From: Archaeoglobaceae archaeon
GTDB taxonomy: Archaea; Halobacteriota; Archaeoglobi; Archaeoglobales; Archaeoglobaceae
Assembly: GCA_025057895.1 (NCBI GenBank)
Contig: JANXEF010000005.1
Location: 1 to 64,000, forward strand
DNA: 64,000 bases
Direction of reading: 5' to 3'
Numbering within the stretch: the stretch's first letter is position 1; every line of letters begins with the position of its first letter. A model generated the notes under the pieces. It had not been told where the DNA came from, searched no databases, and was given only the letters and a program-made list of their open reading frames with translations. Shown here piece after piece: positions 1 to 8,307 of this stretch. A program made the position numbers and the translations under genes.

Positions 1-353
1 CTAAATTTCAATCATGAAATGTCAATCTCTCCAAAAACTTTTAGCATTTAACCAAGCCTAAATTCGTAAAAATACCTCTATTACCATAATTCTTGGAACA
101 ACGTACTCGATACTTTTTCACTGTTTAGGTTAACCTAAATGTCTTTATTACAGAAATAATGTAATAGATTTATTTGATTTAAAAATTTAAGTATAATATT
201 ATATGTTATAAATAATAAATTTTAAACTAAAATTATAAATTTAATAATTAAAAACTTTTAATAAAAATTTTTTTAATTTTCTTATATATTAAAAATTTTA
301 TTATTTATAAAAAATTACATAAAATTCTAATATCCCAGAGTGCTAGTATTTAT
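1..353. other. AT-rich intergenic region before pyrK
   Basis: No convincing gene lies here on either strand. Bases 160-340 are almost pure A and T, far more so than the flanking genes. The stretch holds a perfect palindrome at 124-139 and a weak TATA-like element (TTACATAAAA, about 315-324) that could serve pyrK at 354. The window edge cuts off whatever gene lies to the left. Confidence 0.7.
124..139. promoter_or_regulatory. Perfect 16-bp palindrome, possible operator
   Basis: TTTAGGTTAACCTAAA reads identically on both strands. It sits about 215 bp upstream of pyrK and immediately upstream of the extremely AT-rich tract. A dimeric repressor site for pyrK or for a gene left of the window is possible. 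No regulator gene is adjacent, so its role is unknown. Confidence 0.4.
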
Positions 354-1055
354 ATGTTCGTCAGAGTTGCAAAAGTCGAGAAACACAGCAAAGATATCGC
401 TACAATACATATAAATGCGAGATTTAATGCTCTTCCAGGACAGTTTGCAATGTTATATGTTCCCGAATATGAAGAAATACCTATTAGTTTTTCCTCTGAA
501 TCATCTTTTACAGTAAAGGCAGTTGGAGAGACGACAAGAGCTCTCTTAGATACCAAAAGAGGATCTCTAATTGGTGTGAGAGGCCCCTTTGGGAGACCCT
601 TCAGGTTGAAAAATAACGCATTGCTGATAGCAGGTGGTATTGGAATTGCACCTCTTAGATTCCTATCCTATAGACTCCTAAGAAAAGGTTATAATTTTCA
701 AGTAGTATATGGTGCAAAAAATGCTGAAGAATTGATCTGGAAAGACTTTTACAACGCTGTTTACATTACGGAAAATGGTACTTATGGTATCAAGGGTACA
801 GCTGTCGATTTTGTTGAGAAAGAGTCCCTAGAAAGATATTCTGCAATATATTCTTGTGGAAAAAGTGAGTTTTTGAAAAAGCTCTATAGAATTTTTGAAG
901 AGAAATCAAAATCAAAATTTATCGAATTCTCCCTTGAGAGATATATTCGCTGTGGAATTGGAGTCTGCGGCTCTTGTGTTCTTGAAAATGGAATGAGAGT
1001 ATGTAAAGATGGCCCTGTTTTCAATATGAACGAGTTGACGATCGATGATCTCTAA
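354..1055 (+). CDS. pyrK: Dihydroorotate dehydrogenase electron-transfer subunit PyrK
   Basis: Probable FAD and [2Fe-2S] subunit that passes electrons from dihydroorotate dehydrogenase B to NAD in pyrimidine synthesis, in the cytoplasm. The 233-aa protein has the ferredoxin-reductase order: an N-terminal FAD barrel (PGQFAM, PISFSSES), a nucleotide-binding fold (LIAGGIGIAPLRF, about residue 92), and a C-terminal iron-sulfur loop CGIGVCGSC (about 200-208) with a further Cys about eight residues later. That cysteine spacing is typical of PyrK. No pyrD lies next to it here, which is unusual because the two are often adjacent; it may be left of the window. Related sulfhydrogenase gamma subunits share the fold, so the partner is inferred. 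Confidence 0.85.
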   Translation: MFVRVAKVEKHSKDIATIHINARFNALPGQFAMLYVPEYEEIPISFSSESSFTVKAVGETTRALLDTKRGSLIGVRGPFGRPFRLKNNALLIAGGIGIAPLRFLSYRLLRKGYNFQVVYGAKNAEELIWKDFYNAVYITENGTYGIKGTAVDFVEKESLERYSAIYSCGKSEFLKKLYRIFEEKSKSKFIEFSLERYIRCGIGVCGSCVLENGMRVCKDGPVFNMNELTIDDL

Positions 1056-1110
1056 AAAATGTCTAGAAGAGAGGGGAGATTTGTGACAAGTTTTAAAGTG
1101 AAGAAAAGAT

Positions 1111-1117
1111 TTTAAAA
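1111..1117 (+). promoter_or_regulatory. TATA box of the glutaredoxin-like gene
   Basis: TTTTAAAA lies centred 25 nt before the ATG at 1139, the normal archaeal spacing from TATA to transcription start. The transcript would begin at or next to the start codon (leaderless). Confidence 0.55.
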
Positions 1118-1138
1118 ACATAAATAAAGTATTTTTTC

Positions 1139-1387
1139 ATGGTTCAAATAACGATGTATGGGCTCACACGTTGTTCTCACTGCAAAAGAACAATGCAGTT
1201 TTTGACTTCTGCTAAGGTTGAATTCGAGGTCATATGGATAGACAAGCTACAAGAGGAGGAAAGAAAAAAAGTAATTGAAGAAATATATAGGATCTCAAAT
1301 AGCTATTCCGTCCCACTTGTTGTTAAAGGTGAAAAATGGGTTTTAGGATTTAACAGAGAAAAGTTAGAAGAACTCATAAAAAGTTGA
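1139..1387 (+). CDS. Glutaredoxin-like thiol-disulfide protein
   Basis: An 82-aa single-domain thioredoxin-fold protein. The redox motif CSHC at residues 12-15 follows a beta strand (MYGLTR), as in glutaredoxins of the NrdH/GrxC type. The cis-proline (SYSVPLVV, about residue 60) and a final helix are present. It probably reduces protein disulfides in the cytoplasm. The electron donor is not evident, although pyrK upstream and a CoA-disulfide-reductase-like gene at 44774 belong to the same redox sphere. The upstream TATA box suggests its own leaderless transcript. Confidence 0.8.
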   Translation: MVQITMYGLTRCSHCKRTMQFLTSAKVEFEVIWIDKLQEEERKKVIEEIYRISNSYSVPLVVKGEKWVLGFNREKLEELIKS

Positions 1388-1401
1388 AATAAAATATATA
1401 T

Positions 1402-2382
1402 TTATAAAATTATTTCTATTCCAAGCTTTTCTGCTAGTTCTTTATACCTATTCCTAATAGTAACTTCTGTGACTCCAGCTACCTCTGCAACTTCTCTTTG
1501 AGTTCTTCTTTCCCCAAGAAGAATTGAAGCAACATAGATTGCAGCAGCTGCAACCCCAGTTGGTCCTCTACCACTTGTAAGTTCTCTTTCCTCTGCTTTT
1601 TTTATTATCTCTACAGCCTTTCTCTGCACATCTCCACTTAGATTTAGCGCTGCACAAAACCTTGGCACATAGTCAGCAGGACTCGTTGGCATGAGTTTAA
1701 TTCCAAGTTCTCTTGTAATGAACCTGTAAGTCCTACCAATCTCCTTTCTATCAACTCTAGAATAAACTGCTATTTCTTCTAAAGTTCTTGGAACTCCAGC
1801 TTGTCTACATGCACAATAGAGTGCTGCAGCAACAACCCCTTCAATACTGCGTCCACGAATTAAATTCTTTTCTACAGCTTTTCTGTAAATCACCGAAGCT
1901 GCTTCTCTAACACTTTTTGGTAATCCAAGTGCAGAAGCCATTCTGTCTAGTTCACTAAGTGCAAATGCAAGATTTCTTTCAGTAGCGTTGCTTATCCTTA
2001 TTCTCCTCTGCCACTTTCTAAGTCTGAATAGTTGAGCCCTATTTCTCACAGAAATCGCTTTCCCGTAATAGTCCTTGTTGCTCCAGTCTATTATCGTTGA
2101 AAGACCCTTGTCATGTATAGTATAAGTAACTGGTGCGCCTACTCTGCTGCGTTTGTCTCTCTGCTCACTATCGAAAGCTCTCCACTCAGGACCTGCATCG
2201 ATGTACTGATCTTCGATGACGAGTCCACAGTCTTGGCAGATGAATTCACCTCTTCTATAATCACGAATAAGCCTCGGACTTCCACATTCAGGGCAAACTT
2301 CTATATCCTCTTCTCTCTCAACTTCTTTCCTTTCTACTTCTCTCTCTACCTCCTTTTCTCTTACTCTTTCTATCTCCACCAT
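1402..2382 (-). CDS. tfb: Transcription initiation factor IIB (TFB)
   Basis: Bridges TBP at the TATA box to RNA polymerase in archaeal initiation. The 326-aa protein has an N-terminal zinc ribbon (CPECGSP about 33-39 and CQDCG about 50-54), a B-finger/linker, and two cyclin-fold repeats, starting near residues 125 and 220, each with the conserved arginine- and alanine-rich helices ([27 protein letters not shown]). Its first 30 residues are an unusual Glu/Arg/Val-rich stretch ([12 protein letters not shown]). This segment is encoded over the 3' end of gar1, overlapping 65 nt in another frame. The ATG at 2382 is the only start giving the full leader; a later start would remove just the charged tail. 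Confidence 0.95.
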   Translation of the reverse strand: MVEIERVREKEVEREVERKEVEREEDIEVCPECGSPRLIRDYRRGEFICQDCGLVIEDQYIDAGPEWRAFDSEQRDKRSRVGAPVTYTIHDKGLSTIIDWSNKDYYGKAISVRNRAQLFRLRKWQRRIRISNATERNLAFALSELDRMASALGLPKSVREAASVIYRKAVEKNLIRGRSIEGVVAAALYCACRQAGVPRTLEEIAVYSRVDRKEIGRTYRFITRELGIKLMPTSPADYVPRFCAALNLSGDVQRKAVEIIKKAEERELTSGRGPTGVAAAAIYVASILLGERRTQREVAEVAGVTEVTIRNRYKELAEKLGIEIIL

Positions 2383-2608
2383 GTTCCTTCACCACAAATA
2401 GATCTTCATCAACAACTTTACTCGGTTTTACGAGAGCGTATGGGGAGACTATAGGGCCAATTATATCTACTACTGTACCTACCTCCTCCAATTTTCGGGT
2501 GACAACTCTTTCCCCAATTCTAGGGAGATTCGTTGGAGATATAGAAACCAGAAGTAGTCCAGACTTCGATACTTTCTTAGGTTTTCCTAAGAGTATCAAC
2601 TTCCTCAT
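2318..2608 (-). CDS. gar1: H/ACA RNP component Gar1
   Basis: A 96-aa homologue of Gar1, the beta-barrel protein that binds Cbf5 in the H/ACA pseudouridylation complex and regulates substrate loading and release. The core (residues 1-75) has the barrel pattern with [21 protein letters not shown], the usual Gar1 signature. The tail is a low-complexity Lys/Arg/Ser/Gly segment typical of RNA-binding extensions. Its last 65 nt overlap the start of tfb, so the two are presumably co-transcribed; a gar1-tfb pair recurs in euryarchaea from general knowledge. Nop10 (19150-19329) and an H/ACA guide RNA (14904-14963) are also in this window. Confidence 0.9.
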   Translation of the reverse strand: MRKLILLGKPKKVSKSGLLLVSISPTNLPRIGERVVTRKLEEVGTVVDIIGPIVSPYALVKPSKVVDEDLFVVKEHGGDRKSKRKGGRERSRKERS

Positions 2609-2827
2609 GTAATATTTAAGTTTTGCGTAAAGATATATATACTTTTCGGGAAAATGATATATAAAGATTTCGCTTTAAGTGTGTTCTCCTTAACTCGTAA
2701 TCTCTATCATAAAAAATTTTACTTAACTAAAACTTTTTGCTATTTTTAAACTTCTTCTTTGAAAAATATTTCATTGGTTTTAAAGTTTTCCTTGGTTCTT
2801 TTATTCCTTTTGAACATATTGACAATG

Positions 2828-2835
2828 CTTATAAA
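2828..2835 (+). promoter_or_regulatory. TATA box of the S6e gene
   Basis: CTTATAAA is centred about 25 nt before ATG 2857, predicting a leaderless S6e mRNA. It also argues against the longer reading frame that runs upstream through this promoter. Confidence 0.65.
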
Positions 2836-2856
2836 CTCATCGAAGAAAATTGGAAC

Positions 2857-3249
2857 ATGGAATTCAGAGTTGTGATCTCAGATCCAAAAACAGGCAAGGC
2901 GTACCAGAAAACAGTAACTGGTGCAAATGCAAATCGACTTCTCGGAAAGCAAATAGGCGATATAATAAGTGGTACAATCGCTGATCTCCCTCCAGACTAT
3001 GAGCTACAAATAACTGGTGGTTCTGACAAAGATGGATTCCCAATGAGAAAGGACATACCTGGAGCTAGTAGAAAGAAAATTTTGCTTTCGGGTGGAGTAG
3101 GTTTTAAACCAAAAGAGAGGGGTCTTAGAAAGAGAAAGATTGTTCGAGGTAGAGTTATATCGAAAGATACACTCCAGATAAACGTTAAAGTTGTAAAACA
3201 CGGTAAAGTTCTGCTCGAGGAGATCTTGAAAAAAGATGCCTCTACTTGA
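2857..3249 (+). CDS. rps6e: Small-subunit ribosomal protein S6e
   Basis: A 130-aa archaeal S6e, part of the 30S subunit. Recognisable are the N-terminal strand EFRVVISDPKTGKAYQ, the loop GGSDKDGFPMRKD and the basic segment GLRKRKIVRGR, all hallmarks of the family. The open frame extends 40 codons upstream, but that part is hydrophobic, unlike S6e, and contains the TATA box, so ATG 2857 is chosen. Its 3' end overlaps the following methyltransferase by 14 nt, suggesting co-transcription. Confidence 0.93.
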   Translation: MEFRVVISDPKTGKAYQKTVTGANANRLLGKQIGDIISGTIADLPPDYELQITGGSDKDGFPMRKDIPGASRKKILLSGGVGFKPKERGLRKRKIVRGRVISKDTLQINVKVVKHGKVLLEEILKKDAST

Positions 3250-3850
3250 CGACAAGAGACGAGCAAGAAAATTATATAAGTATTTTTCATTAATTTATGA
3301 TTATGTTAACCCTATATTTTATTCCAAAGAAATGCGTAAAAAAGTTGTAGAAATGGCTGAGCTTAACAGAGATAGCCTTGTATTAGAAGTAGGTAGTGGA
3401 ACAGGATTTACGACTGAAGAGATTGCAAAAATTGTTCCTTTAGATAATATTTTCTGTGTAGATATAACTCCCGAGCAAATAAAAAGAGCAAAAGCAAAGA
3501 TGAATGCTAAATTCGTGATTGGAGATGCAGAAAATTTACCTTTCAAAGATAAAATCTTTGATTCTGCAATATCTGCTGGAAGCATCGAATATTGGCCAAA
3601 TCCACTTAGAGGAATTGAAGAAATGGTAAGAGTGACAAAAAGTGGTGGAAAAATTGTAATTCTAGCTCCAAGAAGACCTAAAAATTCTTTGATCAGAAAA
3701 TTTGCAGAAAAAATCATGCTTTTTCCCTCAACTGATGATTGTATTACGTGGTTTAAAAAAGCTGGGCTTAAAAGCATAGATTTCGTTGAAACTGGGCCCT
3801 ACAGTTTTTGGAGTAAACTAGTATTAATAATTTCTGGAAGAGTCCCATAG
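3236..3850 (+). CDS. VTE3-like SAM-dependent methyltransferase
   Basis: A 204-aa class I methyltransferase. Motif I is VLEVGSGTGFTT (about residues 45-56), the acidic motif II follows at CVDIT, and motif III is GDAENLPF. The middle and C-terminal parts carry a distinctive series: AGSIEYWPNP, RGIEEMVRV, MLFP and WFKKAGLK. From memory this series is characteristic of plant VTE3, which methylates 2-methyl-6-phytylbenzoquinol and 2-methyl-6-solanylbenzoquinol. Archaeal relatives of VTE3 are known. A quinol or menaquinol-type ring methylation is therefore the best guess, fitting menaquinone use in Archaeoglobales; the actual substrate is unproven. It is translationally coupled to S6e and followed 5 nt later by a membrane protein gene. 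Confidence 0.75.
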   Translation: MPLLDDKRRARKLYKYFSLIYDYVNPIFYSKEMRKKVVEMAELNRDSLVLEVGSGTGFTTEEIAKIVPLDNIFCVDITPEQIKRAKAKMNAKFVIGDAENLPFKDKIFDSAISAGSIEYWPNPLRGIEEMVRVTKSGGKIVILAPRRPKNSLIRKFAEKIMLFPSTDDCITWFKKAGLKSIDFVETGPYSFWSKLVLIISGRVP

Positions 3851-3855
3851 TTTCT

Positions 3856-4839
3856 ATGAGATGGAAAGGAGCTATCCTGGGTGTATTGCTCAGTGTATTA
3901 ACAACATATATAATTTTCAAACTCACAGAAACTAATTTCACCTGGGAAATCTTGAGACGTCTCGATCCTATTTATCTATTTCTATCTTTCTTCCTACAAA
4001 CGATATTCTGGTTGCTTTGGGCTTCAAGACTGCGAAGAATTTCACACTACATGGGTTACAAAATTCCATTTAAATATTCCCTCAAAATAACTTTTTCTAG
4101 CATGTTCGTTGCAGCGATAACACCTTCATCTGCTGGAGGGGAGCCGGTAAGAATAAAAATGGTTTCAAAAAATGGAATTCCAATTGGAGTAAGTACCTTT
4201 ATCGTTCTAACAGAAAGAGTACTCGACTCAATGTTCTTTTCAATTACTTTGCCAATGTTTCTCATATTAACAGGATTTTCAATTGCTTTAGGTTTTAGAG
4301 TTGTAATATTCTTCATCATCCTACTACTCTCTTTTCTATACTTTCTTTATTTCATTTTAAAAAATGAAAATAACATAAAGCGTTTTTCATGCATACTCTC
4401 AAAAATCGTGAGAAAAAAGAGATTAGAAGAAAAGATAGAAAAAGAACTCAGGAATTTTAGAGAAGGGATTCTACAACTTTCATCTAAACCTAAAACTCTT
4501 TTACACCTTTTTTCACTAACCGCCACCATGTGGAGCGCAGGATTCATGATTCCCTCAATACTTCTGATCGCAATGAATAGCGATCCACATTATTTACTTT
4601 CATACACCTCTCAACTTATCATAGTTATAATCTCATTACTACCAATAACTCCTGGAAGCAGTGGACTCGTGGAAGCAACAATGGCATACTTATACTCCAA
4701 TTTTGTCTCTATCAGCATTCTAGGATCTTTGATAGCAATTTGGAGATTCATAACGTACCATATGAATATAATTTTTGGCGCAGTCGTGATAAACATTTCT
4801 ACAATAAGAAGATTTTTCAAAAGAAATAACCAAGAGTGA
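3856..4839 (+). CDS. UPF0104/AglD-type integral membrane protein
   Basis: A 327-aa polytopic protein with about eight hydrophobic segments, matching the lysylphosphatidylglycerol-synthase transmembrane (UPF0104) family. Conserved family features are visible: ITPSSAGGEPVRI (about residue 91) and the late motif LLPITPGSSGLVEA (about 259). Archaeal members such as AglD act in dolichol-linked sugar transfer or lipid flipping. Which lipid this one handles cannot be told. It lies 5 nt after the VTE3-like methyltransferase and probably shares its transcript. Confidence 0.8.
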   Translation: MRWKGAILGVLLSVLTTYIIFKLTETNFTWEILRRLDPIYLFLSFFLQTIFWLLWASRLRRISHYMGYKIPFKYSLKITFSSMFVAAITPSSAGGEPVRIKMVSKNGIPIGVSTFIVLTERVLDSMFFSITLPMFLILTGFSIALGFRVVIFFIILLLSFLYFLYFILKNENNIKRFSCILSKIVRKKRLEEKIEKELRNFREGILQLSSKPKTLLHLFSLTATMWSAGFMIPSILLIAMNSDPHYLLSYTSQLIIVIISLLPITPGSSGLVEATMAYLYSNFVSISILGSLIAIWRFITYHMNIIFGAVVINISTIRRFFKRNNQE

Positions 4840-4962
4840 AGATCTATCAATAGTAAAAAAACTTGAAAAAGCTTAGAAAGAAATTAAAACCATCGATAAT
4901 CTTTTTAAAAGCTTAAAAAACAATTTAAGCCCTAATTAATCCCAGATACAAAAAAGAAGATA

Positions 4963-5033
4963 TGCGCAGGCCGGGATTCGAACCCGGGCTAACGGCTCGG
5001 AAAGCCGTTGTCCTACCACTAGACTACCTGCGC
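4963..5033 (-). tRNA. tRNA-Gly (UCC)
   Basis: The minus strand folds as a cloverleaf: acceptor GCGCAGG/CCTGCGC, a D-arm with AGTGGTAG, anticodon stem ACGGC/GCCGT with loop TTTCCGA (anticodon TCC), and T-arm CCGGG-TTCGAAT-CCCGG. The discriminator base is A. CCA is not encoded and no intron is present. Confidence 0.97.
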
Positions 5034-5055
5034 TTGTTAGTTTTTTCCACCTACT

Positions 5056-5064
5056 AATTTAAAT
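5056..5064 (-). promoter_or_regulatory. TATA box of tRNA-Gly
   Basis: AATTTAAAT is centred 27 nt upstream of the tRNA 5' end on the minus strand, as expected for an archaeal tRNA promoter. Confidence 0.55.
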
Positions 5065-5149
5065 CTTTTTCGAATCTAAAAAATGGATAATTGACTAAAC
5101 ACCCATTTTAACGAAAAGTAAAAATATTTGTTATTGCTAAATCAATTCG

Positions 5150-6616
5150 ATGAGAAATTCTATTGGAAAAATACTTGGAACCGCCTCTGCTTTTGAATTT
5201 GAGTTTGCGATAACAAATCCAAAAAATGTTAGAAGAGGAAATTATATAAAAGTTTGGAATGATATAGACGGGTGGATAATAGCTCAAATCTCTGAAATTT
5301 TAGCACTAGATAATCCCAAAATTGCAGAAGTGACAAAAAAAAGAGAAGTTTTTGTAGCAAAAGCGAGAGTGATTGGTAAAAGAGAAGAGGGAAAGTTGAA
5401 GATGCCTTCAAGTCCTTTTGTACCAGGAGAGAACGTTTATATTGCAGAAGATTCTTCAATAGCAGAAACTCTTGGCTTTGAAAAAGAGGGTATTTATCTC
5501 GGTCTTCTCGGAGAAACAGGAGTTAGAGTCAATCTCAATCCAAACTCTCTCCAGAAACATGTATGTATACTTGCAAAAACTGGAAGTGGAAAAAGCTACA
5601 CAGCAGGAGTTATAATTGAAGAATTGCTTGATCGAGACATTCCTCTTTTGATTATCGATCCGCATGGGGAATATATATCGTTAAAAAGACCAAATAAAAT
5701 AAAGGATAACGAATTTGGTATTCAACCCAAAGGATATGCGGAGAAAATCGTTGTTTATGCTCCTCCTATATCCCCGTTTGCAAGAGAGGCTGACAAAATT
5801 TTATCTCTTGAAAGTAAAAATCTATCTCCAGAAGAATTGATAGAACTCAGCAATCTAAGAAGTCCTTCCGCCCAAGCCCTTCTATATCAGTCTGTGAGAG
5901 ATCTCGAAAATTACACGATTTCAGATATAATAAAAGAGCTTGAAAAAATAAAACACAATGGAAAATGGACATTAATTGGCGCTCTTTCGAAGATTGAACA
6001 ATCTGGCCTTTTTAAGGAGAGGGCAACTGATATGAGAGAGTTTTTGCATAGAGGTAAAGCAAGTTTAATAGATTTCAGAGGTATTGACCCTCCGTATCAG
6101 GCCCTGATCGTTTCACAAATAGCTTCAAAGGTTTTCGAATTGCGTAAAAGAGGGGAAGTTGAACCTGGGATAATAGTTGTCGAGGAGGCTCATAACTTCA
6201 TCCCAGAAAGAGAAAAAACAGTTGCTACGAACATATTGAGATCGATCGCAAGCGAAGGAAGAAAATTTGGCCTAGGGTTGATCGTGATCAGTCAAAGACC
6301 TGCGAAAGTTGACAAAAATGTGATTAGCCAATGTAATACTCAGATAATAATGAGAGTGACAAATCCAAACGACATAAATGCTATAAAAAAGAGTGTCGAA
6401 GGTATAACATCAGAGATGGTCAAAGAGATAAAAAGACTTGCTCCTGGTTATGCTGTACTCGTTAGTCCTGAGATTGATGTCCCAATCGTTGTTAAAGTAC
6501 GGACTAGAAAGAGTGCCTACGATGGGGGCTTTGCTACTCTAAATAAGGAAGAAAAGAGCACAGAAAGAAGGGAAAGAGAAAAGAAGGGATTTTTGAAAAG
6601 ATTGCTAAAGTTTTGA
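5150..6616 (+). CDS. herA: HerA-type hexameric DNA translocase/helicase
   Basis: A 488-aa FtsK/HerA-superfamily ATPase. The N-terminal 110 residues form a HAS-like barrel (GKILGTASAFEFEF). The ATPase domain follows with Walker A AKTGSGKSYTAG (about 142-153), Walker B IIVVEEAHNF (about 345) and a sensor/arginine region (ISQRPAKVDKNV). HerA works with the nuclease NurA, and often Mre11-Rad50, in DNA end resection. None of those genes is next to it here, so this may be a stand-alone HerA paralogue. The C-terminus is Lys/Glu/Arg-rich. An A/T-rich TATA candidate (5120-5129) lies at the right distance from ATG 5150. Confidence 0.85.
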   Translation: MRNSIGKILGTASAFEFEFAITNPKNVRRGNYIKVWNDIDGWIIAQISEILALDNPKIAEVTKKREVFVAKARVIGKREEGKLKMPSSPFVPGENVYIAEDSSIAETLGFEKEGIYLGLLGETGVRVNLNPNSLQKHVCILAKTGSGKSYTAGVIIEELLDRDIPLLIIDPHGEYISLKRPNKIKDNEFGIQPKGYAEKIVVYAPPISPFAREADKILSLESKNLSPEELIELSNLRSPSAQALLYQSVRDLENYTISDIIKELEKIKHNGKWTLIGALSKIEQSGLFKERATDMREFLHRGKASLIDFRGIDPPYQALIVSQIASKVFELRKRGEVEPGIIVVEEAHNFIPEREKTVATNILRSIASEGRKFGLGLIVISQRPAKVDKNVISQCNTQIIMRVTNPNDINAIKKSVEGITSEMVKEIKRLAPGYAVLVSPEIDVPIVVKVRTRKSAYDGGFATLNKEEKSTERREREKKGFLKRLLKF

Positions 6617-6639
6617 AAACAAGCTCTAGAAGAGATGCA

Positions 6640-7455
6640 CTATATCTTTAATCTACTAAAAAATCTGTTAAAAAGAGATAATGAGTATTTTTTCGTCTCA
6701 AAATTCCCAATGATTTCTATGTCTTCCGTTTTCAATTCAAAATTTTCCATTGCAAGTCTTATATGCCCCACCTCAAAGGGATTTATGTTCATCAGCAAAC
6801 TAGCTACGAAATCGCAAGCAACAACATCATCACTCGCAATCATAACACCATGTTTAAGTGGTTTAGGGAACATTTCAGAGAGATTTCCTGAAATTATTCC
6901 ATCTATTATTGTTATTCGTGGTTTCGTGAATTTCAGTAAATCTATTAGCTTCTGATCTATTCCAAGATGCATATAAACCGCTGGCTTCTTTAGAAAACCC
7001 ATGTTATTCTTTATACCAAGAGTCACCTTTGTTAGATGGTGAACTTTCATTTTTGGAACACTTATGAACTTATTTCTAGCTTCAAGTCCAATTTTCGCCA
7101 TTTTTACGGATTTAAGAACCTTTCCACATATTTCAACTTTCAAGAACTCATCCTCATTTAAATTCACACATCTTGCGATTTTATCAATTCCAAAAGCTTT
7201 AAAACATTCTTCTGCAGATTTTTTAAAAAATCCACCTTCTATAACACTCAAATCACATCCATACTCTTTTGCACATCTAAGAATTTCCTTTACCACAGTA
7301 GGATGAGTTATACAGCCGTTATTAGGATTATCAAATTTCAAAAAATTCGGTTTAAGAAAATGACATTTTTCAATTCCAAAAATCTCAAAAATCTTATCCA
7401 CGATTTTTCCAATTTTTTCGTAATCATCTACTTTTTCAACAAAAACCTTGGGCAT
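6640..7455 (-). CDS. DUF362 domain protein
   Basis: A 271-aa protein of the DUF362 family. Typical features are LKPNFL near residue 37, THPTVVKEIL, the motif ISVPKMKVHHLTKVTLGIKNNMG (quoted in part; about 135-155) and a late D-rich segment SDDVVACDFVASLLM. Many bacterial and archaeal DUF362 proteins carry a C-terminal ferredoxin domain; this one does not. The biochemical function is not established. It is the last gene of the purA-PHP-NUDIX-TFS-HTH/CBS operon, separated from the preceding gene by one base. Confidence 0.75.
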   Translation of the reverse strand: MPKVFVEKVDDYEKIGKIVDKIFEIFGIEKCHFLKPNFLKFDNPNNGCITHPTVVKEILRCAKEYGCDLSVIEGGFFKKSAEECFKAFGIDKIARCVNLNEDEFLKVEICGKVLKSVKMAKIGLEARNKFISVPKMKVHHLTKVTLGIKNNMGFLKKPAVYMHLGIDQKLIDLLKFTKPRITIIDGIISGNLSEMFPKPLKHGVMIASDDVVACDFVASLLMNINPFEVGHIRLAMENFELKTEDIEIIGNFETKKYSLSLFNRFFSRLKI

Positions 7456-7456
7456 G

Positions 7457-7996
7457 TTACTTGTTTGCGTTTAAACGCATTAGATCATGTTTCGTTACAA
7501 TTCCAAGAATTTTACCTCTTTCAACAACGATGACTGCTTGATTTTCAAGCAAAAGCCTTGAAATTTCTAGAACTTCAGCTTTTGGACTTATCTCTGGAAG
7601 AGGTAATTCCATTATATCTCTTACTTTTAGATCTCTCCTTCCATCATAGAAAGCCTTAAAAATCTCTCTTTCAGAAATACTCCCGACTATCACCCCTTTT
7701 TCAACAACTGGCATCTGAGATATCCCCTTATCTATCATGATCTTTGCAATCTTCGAAATTGCATCATCTGCATCTGCAATAAAAACTGGAGAATTCATAA
7801 CATCCTCCGCTCTCTTTCTGCTTTCAAATTCTTCAAAAACCTTAAGAATTTTCTTAATCAGCGATAACTTCGGATCTAGAGTTCCAGATTCTAGTTTTGC
7901 AATCAATGACTGGCTCACCCCTACGAGTTCTGCAAGTTCTTTTTGTGTAATTTTCAACCTCTTTCTTTTCTCCTTTATATCCTTTGGCTCAATCAT
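7457..7996 (-). CDS. HTH (XRE-type) regulator with paired CBS domains
   Basis: A 179-aa predicted transcription regulator. Residues 7-55 are a Cro/C1-type helix-turn-helix (ITQKELAELVGVSQSLIAKLESG). Two CBS domains follow (about 65-118 and 124-178), with the expected ends GSISEREIF and GIVTKHDL. CBS pairs usually bind adenosyl ligands such as AMP, ATP or SAM, so it may couple transcription to energy or nucleotide state. This fits its operon with purA, but the targets are unknown. It starts 2 nt after the TFS stop codon. Confidence 0.85.
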   Translation of the reverse strand: MIEPKDIKEKRKRLKITQKELAELVGVSQSLIAKLESGTLDPKLSLIKKILKVFEEFESRKRAEDVMNSPVFIADADDAISKIAKIMIDKGISQMPVVEKGVIVGSISEREIFKAFYDGRRDLKVRDIMELPLPEISPKAEVLEISRLLLENQAVIVVERGKILGIVTKHDLMRLNANK

Positions 7997-7998
7997 AT

Positions 7999-8307
7999 TT
8001 AGTTATATTCTCTCCAAGTTTTTCCACACTTCGTACATCTGAAAAAACGAACCTCACTCTCATCTGCTGCTCTTAACTGTCTCATCCACCAGTAAGCTTC
8101 CGTGTTTCCGCATACTGGACAAAGAGCTTTGGTAGTTGGTAGAGTTTGGACTCTTTCACCTTCTATAACTGGAATCTCTTCTCTGTTCAATTCAGATTTT
8201 ATTACTATCTTCTCATTTACTGCTTCTTTCTCGTAACCACATTTTCTACAAATTGCCTTTTTTCCGGAGTATCGCATAAGACTTTTACATTTTGGACAGA
8301 ATTCCAC
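7999..8307 (-). CDS. tfs: Transcription factor S (TFS), RNA-cleavage factor
   Basis: A 102-aa homologue of archaeal TFS and eukaryotic TFIIS/RPB9, which reactivates backtracked RNA polymerase by stimulating transcript cleavage. There are two zinc ribbons: CPKC/CRKC at residues 4-21 and CPVC/CTKC at about 63-95. The second carries the catalytic acidic tip DESEVRFF, preceded by QLRAADE. The start is GTG 8307, supported by a strong GGAGGTGA site at 8313-8320. This places the start inside the 3' end of the NUDIX gene (23-nt overlap). Confidence 0.94.
   Translation of the reverse strand: MEFCPKCKSLMRYSGKKAICRKCGYEKEAVNEKIVIKSELNREEIPVIEGERVQTLPTTKALCPVCGNTEAYWWMRQLRAADESEVRFFRCTKCGKTWREYN

Noticed and set aside
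2737-2856. Forty-codon N-terminal extension of S6e
   Set aside because: It is hydrophobic, unlike any S6e, and contains the TATA box at 2828-2835. ATG 2857 fits family length and leaderless spacing.
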